A stretch of DNA of 64,000 nt, taken from NCBI GenBank assembly GCA_964030785.1, contig OZ034967.1, forward strand, positions 68,795,713 to 68,859,712. The letters are read 5' to 3'. Of the stretch, positions 10,771-21,840 are shown one piece after another. The notes beneath the pieces were generated by a model. The model saw only the letters and a program-made list of their open reading frames with translations, was not told the origin of the DNA and made no database searches. The translations under genes and the position numbers were made by a program. Position 1 is the stretch's first letter. The number at the start of each line of letters is the position of its first letter. This DNA is from Siderastrea siderea. Taxonomy: Eukaryota > Cnidaria > Anthozoa > Scleractinia > Rhizangiidae.

Positions 10771-10943
10771 TTATGACTATTTAAAGATTACCAATGAAAA
10801 GAATGATACATTTGGCGTCTACTGCGGTCAGAGGTCTGGTGACAAAGTGTTTGTACTTGGAGACTATGCAGAAATATCATTCCATTCAGACGAACGTTAT
10901 CAAGGAAGAGGATTTTTGATATACTTTTCTAATGTTTCACTCG
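10771..10943 (+). CDS. exon: C-terminal half of a CUB domain
   Basis: The acceptor is ...TGCTTTTTAG and the donor ...TCG|GTAAGAA. The translation has the hallmarks of the end of a CUB domain: YDYLKI, then GVYCGQ, then ISFHSDERYQGRGFLIYF. CUB domains are extracellular beta-sandwich modules used for protein or carbohydrate binding. The exon ends in phase 1, like those that follow. The first half of the domain must lie on an upstream exon that I could not find. Confidence 0.75.
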
Positions 10944-11120
10944 GTAAGAACGGTACTACTGCTACTGCTCAGCAAGGGATCACCTAAAAAATCGTAAGGT
11001 GTTTTAGTTAAATAGAGCTTATGAAGTATGGGTATGTGTTCAAATGCCCTTTCCAATTTTACTGACTAAGGAACGCCTAAATGCCAGCCGTCATATATAG
11101 ATATATATACAATTTTACAT

Positions 11121-11206
11121 TAAACCAATGATCTGGCCAGGATTCGAACCCGCGACCTTCCGCTGTGAAGACTGACGCCCTATCGACCGAGTTGACCAGT
11201 CTCACC
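11121..11206 (-). repeat. tRNA-like sequence (SINE head or tRNA pseudogene)
   Basis: On the minus strand, CTGGTC ... GGCCAG can pair as an acceptor stem, and GGTTCGAATCC is a good B box. The D arm and anticodon arm are irregular. It lies directly upstream of the VWC exon acceptor. It is probably a tRNA-derived SINE rather than a working tRNA. Confidence 0.5.
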
Positions 11207-11230
11207 TATTGTCTCTCACTTCTTTTACAG

Positions 11231-11575
11231 CTCCCCTGTCCGATTGCCTGTTACCCAACCAAAGTCAGTTTAGAATAGTTGGGAAGCCATGGCTCAAGAA
11301 CTCAACAACAAAGTGCTTTTGTAATAGCAACTTACGCGCTGAATGCGTCACACTTGATGAGCCAGCATGCACGGATATTAGCGGAGTAGTCCGAAATAAC
11401 AGTGAAGTGTGGTTAAATAGCTCATGTGTTAAGTGCACATGTGTAAATGGAAGTATTGATTGTTTTAATGTTATTGTCAATATTACTTATGGATTGTTCA
11501 AAGTTGATGAGTTTGAGACTTGTGAACAGTGTGGTGAACCTCCTCAATCGCAAGAAGCAATCAGTTCCTGTGAAG
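11231..11575 (+). CDS. exon: VWC-like cysteine-rich module
   Basis: The acceptor TCTTTTACAG and donor GAAG|GTATAG flank a 115-codon exon that enters in phase 1, consistent with the CUB exon. It has about 12 cysteines, including the VWC-type core SSCVKCTCVNGSIDCFN. Several NxS/T glycosylation sites are present (NQS, NST, NSS, NIT). It probably makes two small cysteine-rich lobes. VWC modules bind extracellular ligands, but no ligand can be inferred. Confidence 0.7.
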
Positions 11576-12152
11576 GTATAGTTAATTCTTTCTTAAACTC
11601 GTTTAGTAGAAGTGTTCGTGTAAGTGTAATTTATTAAGCGAAGTCTTGCTGCCGAATCTCACTATTTTTGAACTACCCTGTCTCTAATATTACATCTAAT
11701 GCACTGCATCTGGCTGACAGAAAAAAGTCTGAAAAATTAAGGGCTTAACACCGTGGCTCCTACCTGATCAAAAAAGTCTCGACAGAGATGTAAGGATGCA
11801 CATTAAAGAATTCTGTTGCTCTGACTATTGTTGTGCTTTCTTAACCCAGTAACAATTCATTCTTATACATTTGCCATAGAAAACAAAAAGCTAAACGAGA
11901 AGATCCGTCTTTCTTGGTCTTGACGATGAAGTCGGAAATTAAAAAAAGAATGGGTGAATCTCTAATCTTACATGGTCAGTTACAAATTCCAAGCGACGTT
12001 AAGGTTAAAAATGTTGTCACTGTTGGAGTCGCCATTGAGGAATAAGGGAAGTAAATGTATCGAGATAATTGGTATGTAAATGCTAAGGATAGCATGTTCC
12101 GAGAGCCAACAATAACTGCTTACAGGACGCTACTTCTTTAAGTGTTTTTCAG

Positions 12153-12271
12153 AAATCTTAAACAGAAGCTGTTCCAGTGCGCTGATAGACGCTTTTTCAT
12201 CCAAGATATTCATCGGTGTAACGGAGAAAGTGAATGTCCGGATGGGTCAGACGAAATAGGATGTGAAAATG
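12153..12271 (+). CDS. exon: LDL-receptor class A module
   Basis: The acceptor GTGTTTTTCAG and donor AATG|GTAATT enclose a 39-codon module with the LDLa signature: a first cysteine (QCADRR), HRCNGESECPDGSDEIGC, and the acidic SDE calcium-binding motif. The required entry phase is 2 while the preceding exon leaves in phase 1. Either a short exon between 11576 and 12152 has been missed or the junction is alternative. The exit phase 1 agrees with the next exon. Confidence 0.75.
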
Positions 12272-12534
12272 GTAATTTCATTCACAAAAAGAAGATTTAT
12301 TTAGTAAAATATTTTATAAAATACAGAACTCAGCAACCGTATCTCGATGTTGTTGAAGACGATTAAAGGCAACCACCAATATTTTTCAGCCAGATTATTT
12401 TATAATTCCACCCACTCACTCACTTCACTCACTCACTCACAGCCTCGTCGCCCTCGGTGAGGCATAAGGCCGCAATTCTACCCTTTCACTTGCCGATATT
12501 ATGTAAGAGATAAATACCGGGAACGGAGGTATTA

Positions 12535-13315
12535 GGGACTTTAAGATACGGTGACTGCGGACTACGGGCTGCGGTTGGACGCGCGTTTTTCTTTGGCTGA
12601 AACACTGGGCCGAGTACACAACGAGTGGCGCGAAAATGCGAATTTAAGACCGCAGACTACAGACAACAGACTACGAACGAAGATCGAAGGTCAATTCTAC
12701 ACTAAACAGACACAAAATGTCTATTAAAAAGACTCAAGATGCTCTGGTTTTGAGTTGTAATCGTCGCACTGCAATTCAAAATGTAATTGCAAGTGAGGCT
12801 TGCGTGCAAGCTTAATCAAATTTTCAGGGCTCGTTTTCAAATTACTTCGCTTGCAAAAATACTTCAGAAGCAAATACTAAATTAATTACTTCTCAACTTG
12901 AAGGGAAGCCATTTGTATCTAGAAAGAGCAGAGAGAAGAGTTGATATTACAAGTTATATTCAAAGTATCAAATTTAACTTCATTCTGGAAAACAACGCGG
13001 CGGCCAAAATCAGTAAACAAAGGAAGCCGTAAATTTTTCGCTGTTCTGAGTTCATAAGTTCTTGAAATTGTCCCAAATGCGTATTAGTTTGTAGTTCAAG
13101 CGTTACAGTACAAGAACAGCTCAATTTTCTATATTTCGACTACTTTTTCATACCATCGTCAGTTCCTCGTACTACACCACGCTGCACTACGTGAAATCCT
13201 TCCACTATGCAACGTCGTGAGCTTGCGACGGTGGGGACAACAGAGCACATATGTCTCGTCCCAGTCCTAAAGTGCCTCCCGTCCTTAGTCCGTAGTCACC
13301 ATATCTTAAAGTCCC
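12535..13315. mobile_element. MITE with GGGACTTTAAGATA termini, TA duplication
   Basis: The left end GGGACTTTAAGATACGGTGAC and right end GTCACCATATCTTAAAGTCCC are inverted and flanked by TA. They are extended inward by CTGCGGACTAC / GTCCGTAGTC repeats. It is non-coding and 781 bp long. It lies in the intron between the LDLa exon and the second VWC-like exon. Confidence 0.65.
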
Positions 13316-13730
13316 TATCATTAGGCCCGAGGGATGTATATGGCTGAATACCGACGTTCCAGGTATTTAGCTAACTTATTTCATCATATAAAGCCCGGTT
13401 TTTTAAGAGGACAAAAGCTGGCCTCGTATGCGAACAAAACGGACGGGTGACGTCCGCCTTTCCAATTATTTTAGTTATTTGAATCGTTACCATTTCATTG
13501 TGGTAGTATTTCAATTTTAAATGCCTTTTCGCGGTTTTGTTAGCTCTCATGAAATTGGCAAGTGTAGTCCAGTTGGTCTAAGAAGGACTGTCTGTATAAA
13601 CCCTCCAAAAAGCTCGATGGATTTATACAGATAAATCCCTGAAAGGAGGGCGTTGAACGTTGAAAGTTTTATTGACAAAAATCAGTTTGTTATATGTTAG
13701 CTGCAAAATTCATTGCTTAACCTTTTTCAG

Positions 13731-13961
13731 TGATGTGTAGAGACGAAAGTGGAGGTACGTTTATTATCAAGGATAACGATGGTTGGCAAGGCTCGCCCTG
13801 TGTCAAATGTCATTGCGTGGAAGGAAACATTTCCTGTCAAAAGACTATTACAGTATTTTTCCCAGCATATTCAAGAGGGATTTATAAAGTGTCACAAAAC
13901 TGTTCCCAACCTTCGTGCAACATACTTCATTTTCTAACGTACCAAGGACATAATTGCGAAG
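13731..13961 (+). CDS. exon: second VWC-like module
   Basis: The acceptor CCTTTTTCAG and donor CGAAG|GTATGG define a phase 1-1 exon of 77 codons. The core SPCVKCHCVEGNISCQK is the VWC pattern, with further cysteines at CSQPSC and NCE. It is clearly homologous to the modules at 11231 and 20178 (shared G-x(2-3)-CxxCxCxxGxIxC spacing), showing exon duplication within the gene. Confidence 0.75.
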
Positions 13962-14094
13962 GTATGGTAAAAATACCACTTTTATTTCATTGACAGATGT
14001 TGGATATGAGCAATCGTGCGACCCTGATTGGTTCCCCTCTAATACGTAGGCTATTAGATAGTAGAAGTAAATGTCAAGATCTTTCTCGAAAAAA

Positions 14095-14185
14095 ATTCCA
14101 AGCCGCCAACGGGAATCGAGCTCATGACATTCCAGACACCGGTTGGAACGCTCTGTAGAAGACACGTGATGGGCAACCACACTCA
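14095..14185 (-). repeat. tRNA-like SINE head
   Basis: On the minus strand a B-box-like GAGCTCGATTCCCG and an A-box-like stretch are spaced as in a tRNA, followed by AT-rich tail sequence. The acceptor stem is poor. It is a degraded SINE. Confidence 0.35.
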
Positions 14186-14186
14186 C

Positions 14187-14197
14187 GATTGATTGAC

Positions 14198-14243
<46 letters not shown>

Positions 14244-14262
14244 ATTGATTGATTGATTGAGT
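14187..14262. repeat. (GATT)n microsatellite
   Basis: About 18 near-perfect copies of GATT, with a few substitutions. It produces an artefactual NQSI repeat ORF on the minus strand. Confidence 0.9.
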
Positions 14263-15182
14263 GACCTCACTCCCAGGATCTCATCTCTTCCCCTCCCATG
14301 GAGCAGCTGTGCATGTCTGCCACTGCCAGGGTGATAGGGTTCTGCACTTGCACAAAGTGCTGGCCAGACCACGGGCTGGTGTTCTTGCATACCTTTTGCT
14401 TTTATGTTTCTTATGTTTAATTTACTGGCAGACCGCAAAGCAGTTTTCTAGCTATTAACTTGAGTATTAGTTACGGTTTGAATGTGGGGTTGCTTGGGAT
14501 GTTTTGAAGTAACTGCATAATTTGAGCTCCTTTTTTGTGATAAGACTGACAGCTTCTGTGAGGGAGACAGCTAACCATAAGCTCACTTTTTCGTTCCTTT
14601 TTTCTTTCTATTTATGTAAACGTTGGCAGTTATCCGGTTATTATAAATCTCTAATGACAGTAGTAGACCGTTAGCAAAAATTGACATAATGCTCCCGAAA
14701 CAGCTAGTTGTGAAACGTGCGTCCGTTACGCTTGTGGATGATGTTATTCCGAGGCCATTTAGTATCTGTTTTCAGTGACGGAGTCAATAATCGAATATAG
14801 TAAGTTCCTTGTTTCGTTTATACTACCCTGGTTCCAGGGTTTTTTTCTTTCTTTTTCTCAAACGAACTTGTGCGTCTATATATGCTTTCAGTTGACGATA
14901 TCATCTCGGTGTGTTTGTTTCATTTTGAGTCATTTTGTTGTTGTAACATTTGCTTTAAAAATCAAGTTTTCACTGTTCGATAACTAATCAGACAGAACAA
15001 AATAAATGATTGTCGAATTGGTTAATGTACTCTAACGGCCCTTCGGGAACGCTGCAGGAGGTAGTCTTGGCGGAAAGGCTTCTTCAAACCTCCTGGGAGT
15101 ATTCGGTTTGTTTTTTGTTTTGGAATCGTCAAGGGAAAAAGACAATTTGGTTTGGTAGCTCACGAATTTTAGAGCTTTAGCT

Positions 15183-15199
15183 TATTATTATTACTATTA

Positions 15200-15252
<53 letters not shown>

Positions 15253-15253
15253 G
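15183..15253. repeat. (ATT)n microsatellite
   Basis: About 70 bp of ATT triplets with two interruptions. Confidence 0.9.
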
Positions 15254-15465
15254 AATCGCTTGGTGCTTCCAAAGAAATACCAAATACTTCCAGGAGGTTG
15301 AGGTAGATTTTCTGCCGAAATTTCGTCTAATTTCTGACTGCCTGGTCAGACCACAGATACCCTCAAGTGTCGTGAAGATAGCAATCTTATGGTACGGTAA
15401 GCCTAAGTTCGGAGAACTCGTGAAGACAAATAGCGAATACTCCAAGGAAGCATCTAGGGCATGGC

Positions 15466-15468
15466 GAT

Positions 15469-15503
<35 letters not shown>

Positions 15504-15506
15504 TTA
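15466..15506. repeat. (ATTT)n microsatellite
   Basis: About ten copies of ATTT. Confidence 0.9.
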
Positions 15507-15820
15507 GTTTTTATCTGTTTATTTATAGACAGTATTTAAACAGGGGATCTGATTCAGCAGATGCTGATTTAAATGGAGCCTCCCATTAAAATAAACAAAA
15601 CACGTTCAAATTGATTGACTACACGTTTTAACATGCTACACTAAATTACAAAATACACATGAAAACGCGGAACATGTATCTACAAATTGGAATCTCAAGT
15701 GGATTAAATGCTTCTATCGACCTGTCTCACTCTCATTTCTTGCCATGACATTTTTTCTGATCTAATATTACTCAAGTTTTTGATAAAGATATTTTGTCCT
15801 CTTTCATTTACATTTTGCAG

Positions 15821-16000
15821 CTATAGAGGTTATGGAAAACAGTGGAATTCTCATGAAAGGACAGTCATACAACAAGAATGGGTGCGATTTATATTTTCCT
15901 GGACCCAGCCCTCCTACATTGCACGTTAAGTGCCCAAAGATGGCGAGAATGGCGTGTTATATCTTTAATGGCGGGGTTTGTTGTACCTCTGAGTGTCCAG
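15821..16000 (+). CDS. exon: cysteine-rich module of the receptor
   Basis: The acceptor CATTTTGCAG and donor CCAG|GTACAC give a phase 1-1 exon of 60 codons. It contains six cysteines, ending GGVCCTSECPG. It does not match LDLa, CUB or a full VWC, though the spacing resembles the second lobe of a VWC-like module. The acceptor, donor, phase and cysteine content all fit the surrounding gene. Confidence 0.65.
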
Positions 16001-16015
16001 GTACACTGTAAACAC

Positions 16016-16017
<2 letters not shown>

Positions 16018-16078
<61 letters not shown>

Positions 16079-16079
16079 C
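16018..16079. repeat. (AAT)n microsatellite
   Basis: About 20 copies of AAT just after the donor of the cysteine-rich exon. Confidence 0.9.
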
Positions 16080-16352
16080 AACTTTATTTAAAGAGGGTAA
16101 ACACGTAACAGTAAAAAAACTGAAAAACCAGTGGCCCTCTAAACACTAGTTGTCTATCTTTATTGTTTTGCATCATTTAGTGATAACGCGCATAACGGTA
16201 CGTCGATACTTTGGAGTTGGTTCTATTGAAACTGTTGACGTTAATTGTTCGCTCCTTTCGAGTTACTTAAAGTCGCCTTTTTTACTCTAACAACGACGTC
16301 TATAGGTTTTCAAGTAGCGCGTCAAAGATAAATATAAACGTTGAGCAACTTT

Positions 16353-16470
16353 GGGTGTCAGTAAAACACGGGGTCGGGGTCGGGGTCGGGGTCCATTGTT
16401 CTTTTGTTTCGTTTTCTGTTGTCTTGCCCTAACCAAAACATAAAACCGAAAACGAAACAAAAGAACAATG

Positions 16471-16507
<37 letters not shown>

Positions 16508-16523
16508 TGTTTTACTGACACCC
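16353..16523. mobile_element. Mutator-like MITE with (GGGGTC)n hairpin, 9-bp duplication
   Basis: The termini GGGTGTCAGTAAAACACGGG and complement are flanked by the perfect 9-bp duplication AGCAACTTT (16344-16352 and 16524-16532). Each arm carries tandem GGGGTC/GACCCC units (about four on the left, six on the right) and continues into a paired GGACCCCATTGTTC-type stem, so the whole 171 bp is a hairpin. A 9-bp duplication is characteristic of Mutator-like elements. The G-rich strand could form a quadruplex. Confidence 0.8.
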
Positions 16524-16639
16524 AGCAACTTTACTTACACAGTATTACGTTTAGAGCTGCAGGCTTGTACGTGGGCCCGTGAAACTGAAACAAATATATC
16601 GAACAAACTCAAGATATTTTTTTAGAATCCCAGCTGGCA

Positions 16640-16790
16640 GAAGGCCGGCCAGTTGCCTATTTACAAAGCGTCCAGGATTTGAACCTGGGATTTCAAAGAC
16701 AAATCCAGCCAACGGTAGGAAGGAGGATTTAAGCCCGGAATCTCTAGATTACAAATTCGGCGCCTAACCACTAGGCCACGCTTGTCTCCT
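16640..16790 (-). repeat. tandem tRNA-like SINE heads
   Basis: Two tRNA-like segments lie on the minus strand: one with GTGGCCTAGTGGTTAGGCGCC (A-box-like) and one with a CAGGTTCAAATCCTGG B-box hairpin. The stems are irregular. They precede the LDLa-like exon. Confidence 0.45.
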
Positions 16791-16887
16791 CAAAATCACT
16801 GCGTAAAAGTCATTCTCTCTAAGAGAAACAGAAATGTCTCTGCCGTAGAATTTTAAGTTTGTGTTATTAATCTTGAATATTCTTCAG

Positions 16888-17028
16888 TCCTTAACCAGTT
16901 GGGAGCTCAAATGAGAGGAAATATAAAATATTGCCCAAATGGCCGTCAGCTTGCCGAGCTGGAATCACACTGTGGGAAGTCTTTTATCGGGTGTTCTCGT
17001 AACCATGGCAATGAGAACTGCTCGTCTG
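16888..17028 (+). CDS. exon: degenerate LDLa-like module
   Basis: The acceptor ATTCTTCAG and donor TCTG|GTACGT give a phase 1-1 exon of 47 codons. Cysteine spacing (YCPNGRQLAELESHCGKSFIGC...NENC) is that of an LDLa module with four visible cysteines, but the acidic SDE calcium site is replaced. This suggests loss of calcium binding or relaxed constraint. A decayed second copy follows at 17225. Confidence 0.65.
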
Positions 17029-17224
17029 GTACGTTTCCTTCATTGATTGATGTGTCTATTCAGAGGACCTATTTTTATAAACAAACCTAAATTAACTGCT
17101 TCTCATCTATTCACCGCCATTATTTTGAAGGCTAAATGGTCTACCTGTGCCAAGAAAACAGGCGAGTTGTATCCAAAATATTATTAGTTTAACCAAAATA
17201 ATATCAGTTTTGAGTATGTTTCAG

Positions 17225-17369
17225 TCCTGAACCAGTTAGGAGGTCAAAAACAAAAGGAAACGTAAAATATTAGCCAAGAAGTCGTCAGCTTGTCGAGTTT
17301 GCATGGCATTGTGGAAAGTCTGTTATCATGTGTTCCCGTGACCATAGTATAATGAAAACTGCTCTTTGC
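17225..17369 (+). pseudogene. decayed tandem copy of the LDLa-like exon
   Basis: The intron-exon-intron block 16860-17145 is duplicated at 17195-17490. The copy keeps the acceptor (GTTTCAG) and much of the sequence but has in-frame stops (ACG TAA, TTA GCC frame loss) and lost cysteine codons. The duplication also covers about 120 bp of following intron. Splicing this copy in would truncate the protein, so it is read as a dead exon. Confidence 0.7.
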
Positions 17370-17500
17370 GGGAGTTTGGTTCACTCATTGACGTGTCTAT
17401 TCAAATACAATAAAGGAGAGGAGCTCCTTTTCGTAAACAAAACTGATTTAATTGCTTCTTTTCTAATTACCGTCATCATTTTAGAGGTCCATCTTACACG

Positions 17501-17700
17501 NNNNNNNNNNNNNNNNNNNNNNNNNNNNNNNNNNNNNNNNNNNNNNNNNNNNNNNNNNNNNNNNNNNNNNNNNNNNNNNNNNNNNNNNNNNNNNNNNNNN
17601 NNNNNNNNNNNNNNNNNNNNNNNNNNNNNNNNNNNNNNNNNNNNNNNNNNNNNNNNNNNNNNNNNNNNNNNNNNNNNNNNNNNNNNNNNNNNNNNNNNNN
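17501..17700. other. assembly gap (200 N)
   Basis: Runs of N with a round size, so probably a gap of unknown length. An exon could be hidden here. Confidence 0.98.
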
Positions 17701-18000
17701 TGTACGGTGAAGTAAATATATTTTATTTAGTGGTTATTCCCTGTTTTCTTTTTTTTTAATGAAAAACTGGCGAACATGTCGGGGTAAATCGGTATTATTT
17801 GGTATTGTCAACGAGCTTTTGAGGGATTCGCACTCAAATGGAGTAACGTATTCGCCCGTATTCCATAGCAAATCCATGCATAAATTATAAACCATTTTAT
17901 TATTCATCAAAATATTTCTCCGCTTCTGATTGCCTTACAATATCCCCGGCTAATTCCGGCTAATCTGCTAGTGCCAACCAAATTTGGAAGATTTTTCTAT

Positions 18001-18235
18001 TATTGGACAATTGACGTCAATCGTCAATTAATAGAAAAATTATTGGACGATTGACGTCACGCAACAACGGCTCTGGTACTACAGAGCTAGAAAGCGCGAA
18101 AATGGCTGACAGCAAGTTTGAAACGTTGAATGAAGAAAAATTGCTGAACTTTTGAATGATAAAGATAGTAAGAACACACAGAAAGCCAAGAAGGGAACTC
18201 GCTTGATGATTGAAACGTTTATGTTTTTGCATTTA
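18001..18235 (+). pseudogene. fragment of a transposon ORF (Crypton/tyrosine-recombinase-like N-terminus?)
   Basis: Downstream of inverted ATTGACGTCA blocks, an ATG at about 18101 opens a frame starting MADSKFETLNEEKLL. It stops after 17 codons and resumes in another frame with NDKDSKNTQKAKKGTR. This style of N-terminus (short acidic helix, then a D-x-N-T basic segment) resembles the tyrosine-recombinase transposon proteins common in corals. Only a frameshifted stub remains. Confidence 0.35.
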
Positions 18236-18373
18236 TCTTTTAGTTTCGCATGCTGAAATTAAAATTTGCAGCGAAAATTATTGTATGTGTGAGCTTTGTA
18301 CTTTGTTACAGAACTCAACAAAGAACATTTTGTCTTTTTTAGAGCTCTGGAAATATTTTGAATGAATATAATG

Positions 18374-18502
18374 AAACAATTATTGAATTCGGCTTTCGTA
18401 TGATGTGAAGAATTATGCAGATATCGGAGGGTGTTATCCGCCTCAGCCGTCCTCGATCTGCATAATTCTTCAAATCATACTCAGCCTCATCCAATAATTG
18501 TT
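18374..18502. repeat. palindromic MITE-like repeat
   Basis: The arms AAACAATTATTGAATTCGG...ATGATGTGAAGAATTATGCAGAT and the mirrored ATCTGCATAATTCTTCAAATCAT...CCAATAATTGTT are inverted around a GC-rich loop (GGAGGGTGTTATCCGCC). It is non-coding. Confidence 0.65.
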
Positions 18503-20177
18503 AAGTATCCTATAAACAAAAAAAAAATAAGCCGAATATTACTTTGCCAATAACCATAAGTTGTCCATAAGGGTCCAGCAACGGGGATTTTCATGTTTTG
18601 GGGTGAAAAATGTGCTGAAATTCAAATCAAATACATTTTCTCTTACATAAAATGCTCTTAGAACAAAAAGAGAAAGAAATTGAATGATTTTCTCTAAGGG
18701 AATGATTAACTTGCTTTAGTCTATATATTTACTGTGAGACGGTCATCATCATTTAGACCGGCCTGTGAGGCACCGTCTTATAGTTTACCGTAAAGTTTCG
18801 TCGTAGTAGGTTGTCCAACGTCACGATAATTGAGTGCTTGCTTTATGATATCCTATTGAGGTGGGGAAGGAAGAGGGCTTATTGTTTGACCGTGGTTTTA
18901 TGGGGACAGGGCTAGGTTAGTGCAATGCCTCCATCACGTTTACTTCGAGGTTTAAGGGGACCCTTTGAAAAATGGTGGTCCCATTGATGTACGCAATAAT
19001 TTTCAAGAGGGTTTTTGGCATTTTACAGATCAAAATACGCCATTTAAAAGGTGAAAACAAATGACAAATTCCCAGGGAAAATTACACCCGTGAGACTAAA
19101 TTTATTTGATTATGAAAAGTCTGTAATAAATTTCGGCCTTCTGATTTGGCAAAAATCTACACTGGGTTATTTTTTTCGAATCAAAACATTTAGCGGTGAA
19201 AACAAGTTACGACTGTTACAAAATATTATGTGAAATATATATTCAAGAGAAGAAACCTGTAACGCCGGGTGTTTAGTTGGGGATCACCTTTCGACAAGTA
19301 GTAACGCTAATATACAGGTAACGCAATTTTATAAAACGCAAGGCCTTTTCTCACTGTATTGTAAAACACTTAAAATGCGAGGACTGTACGAGAATTTAGG
19401 GGTTTAATTCTAGTAACCACGATTTGATTTTTTTTGCTATACCAATTTTTTTTTCTACTTCGAAAACAGAAAAATGTTAACCCTCGGACGCACAAGGGGG
19501 GGTGGAGGGGGGGGAGGATGCCCTCCAGAATTTTTCATATTGGCCGCCATCTTGGATGACGTCACAGGCTGCTCCGCAACCCAGAATATATACCTCTCCT
19601 TGTAGAGCACAACAAAGGCTTTCTATCAAAGGCAAAATCTTTCCGAAGTATTGAAACACAGCAAAAACCCAGGGGAGGAGTTTCAACAACCCCACCCCCT
19701 TCTTGTACTACAGTGGGGGTGTGACGTTGCTTGTACGAACGGGGGTTAAGTAGCCTGCGAGCAAGCTCTCTCGGGGGTGGGGGCGCGATACAAGCAGCTC
19801 TTGGAATTTATGGCTCACCAATTAACACGATCTTGTAAGGGCCAGTCTTTGATAAAACACAGGTTTTCTTGTTTCTTATTTCTTCCGCAGTACACACATA
19901 TTAGTTTTTTTATATATTCATCCCCATTTTGGGAAATAAACAATTGTCAGTTTCTGGCGATTTTTCCAAGAAACAAAGGACTCGGAATCTAAAATGTTCT
20001 ACTATCTCAGCTTTTGACAGACTCATTACAGAACCCAAAAGCCTGTAGAGAATCTAGAGAAATTCAGCATGATGACAGTAATTGTTGCACGCCATAAGTT
20101 GCTAAATTAGACCGATCGTAACTAATCCAGCAGCTTGAATAGAAATGGAACATTTATTACGATTTCTCGCCTTTTAG
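18503..20177. other. intronic sequence
   Basis: No exon is supported. It contains a GC-rich patch at about 19488-19770 with poly-G tracts and short segments typical of a dispersed repeat, but no clean termini. Confidence 0.4.
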
Positions 20178-20393
20178 TGGTCACCTGTGAGGACGAGAAC
20201 TCTCAAAAATACTTCGAGGGAGCCACGTGGTCTATTGGAAGCTGCATACAATGCACTTGTTTGAATGGGAAAATTTACTGCACAAGAGCTATTCATATTA
20301 TCACCTCTAAACAAGAAATTATCACTGAGTCTTGCAATCAGACAATTTGCAACGTTGCGAACTATGTTAAGGTGCACCTTGGAGTTTGTAAAG
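20178..20393 (+). CDS. exon: third VWC-like module
   Basis: The acceptor CGCCTTTTAG and donor TAAAG|GTATGC give a phase 1-1 exon of 72 codons. The core GSCIQCTCLNGKIYCTR matches the VWC modules at 11231 and 13731. The C-terminal half has CNQTICN and a terminal cysteine before the donor, as in the 13731 exon. The next supported exon is 21 kb downstream, beyond the virus-like insertion. Confidence 0.75.
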
Positions 20394-20516
20394 GTATGCC
20401 TTTAACTGCGTTTAATGTTGTCTGTTCGTCATTAGGCAGTTTAAGCAAATCTCTAGGGCAGGTGGTACTACGGCGGTTATGGATGAGAAGGACTAGGCAG
20501 GGGGCACGTCACGGTA

Positions 20517-21840
20517 GCGCGCTTAAGAGCGAACTTAAGAGCGAATGTTACCAACGGTCAGACATTTGGTGACAACAGGTCAAGAATCAATTCCGCTCAT
20601 TTTCTTACGTTAGGTAGACCTTAATGTGAAACAAATCACTGCATAGTTCGTTTGGCTGAATATCGATTTATTTTCAAGAAAATCGATAATAACGGAATTC
20701 GCTCTAAATACCGCTTTTGGGGCTCAAACTTTAAGGCAAATCTTGAAGCTTCGCGTAACAAAATGAAGCATTCCAGGGCAATAAAAATGAACAAAACTTG
20801 TAGAACGATGTTTAAATATATGTTAAAAGCAATTTTAGCGATGTCTGCTCCTTTATGTACGAGCTCTAATTAAATTTGTCCGACATACTTTTGACTAGAT
20901 AAAAAGTATATCAAGTTTGACCTCAACAAAAAGTATGTGGTACCGAATATTATTCGGCAAGAATCTGAATTTCAAGAGGAGAAGGGATGTTCTTTTCCCT
21001 CCTAAAAGCATTTTTTGGGGAAATTTATCGACGCGATGTTATAGAATTTTAAAGTTGGAAAAAATGCGTTGATTTAATCGATCCGAAAAGTCAGCCTAAT
21101 TAACTCAGTGTGCGCATACACAAACAACTTCACGTTTTCCACAGGTTTAACACAAAATCCTCAAACCTTCATGTTACTGTATCACATATGAGAGCTGTAG
21201 TCCTTGTTCACGACAAAATTTAAGCAAACTGCAAGGAAACTTGACAGGATATCGCAACTTGCCATGCCGTATAACCGAACATCCGCCGTTTTTGATGTGA
21301 GGATTCTCTTTTCCCATTTTCGTTAGAAAACAGGCTTAAGGTGTTTTACATAAGATGTCTTTCCTTTAAAACTAGCTCTGAACCGAACAGCGAAACAAGA
21401 AGTCGTTAATACAAAAACATCTGTTACGTGCTTTGGGTGATACTGTTAATTAATTCAAAACTCGACAAATACATGCATGTACCGCGGTAACGAAATTTTG
21501 AGTGTATCGGCTGAATTTGGGGAATAAGGTTTAATTTTTTTCAAACAAGCTATTTCTGTCATCCTACCTTTAGTAATTTAAGGGCTGAGCGAAGATTCTC
21601 AGTAGATTGGGCTCCACGAGAACTTTAAAACGAGTGAAACTGAAAAAAGCGCACCTTGGTTGCGTGACACACCCTAGACTGAGTTTTTACTTAATTGGCA
21701 GGGCGAAGGGGTTTTTAAAACATGTCTGTTCGTTTTCTAAGAAGTCGCTCAGCTAATGAAAGCTATATTAGATACTATGGCTAGATTAAACTACAAAGTC
21801 AGGCATGAAAATTTCCTTTTCGGTCTTAAAATTCGTTTTT
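20517..21840 (+). repeat. left arm of a 1.2-1.3 kb terminal inverted repeat
   Basis: The block from about 20517 to 21840 is the reverse complement of 34640-39478, once the TTAA element at 35264-38753 is removed from the right arm. Identity is visibly high with scattered substitutions: GCTGAATATCGAT, AACATCCGCCGTTTTTGATG and AAAAACATCTGTTACGTGCT are each found mirrored. This marks a large DNA element of about 19 kb in its present form. Confidence 0.75.

Noticed and set aside
13848..14438. 196-residue minus-strand ORF
   Set aside because: It runs antisense through a VWC exon and a (GATT)n microsatellite; repeat artefact.
15878..16108. ORF with poly-asparagine tract
   Set aside because: Created by the (AAT)n microsatellite after the exon donor.
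17328..17759. ORF spanning the N run
   Set aside because: It exists only because the gap is translated as unknown residues.
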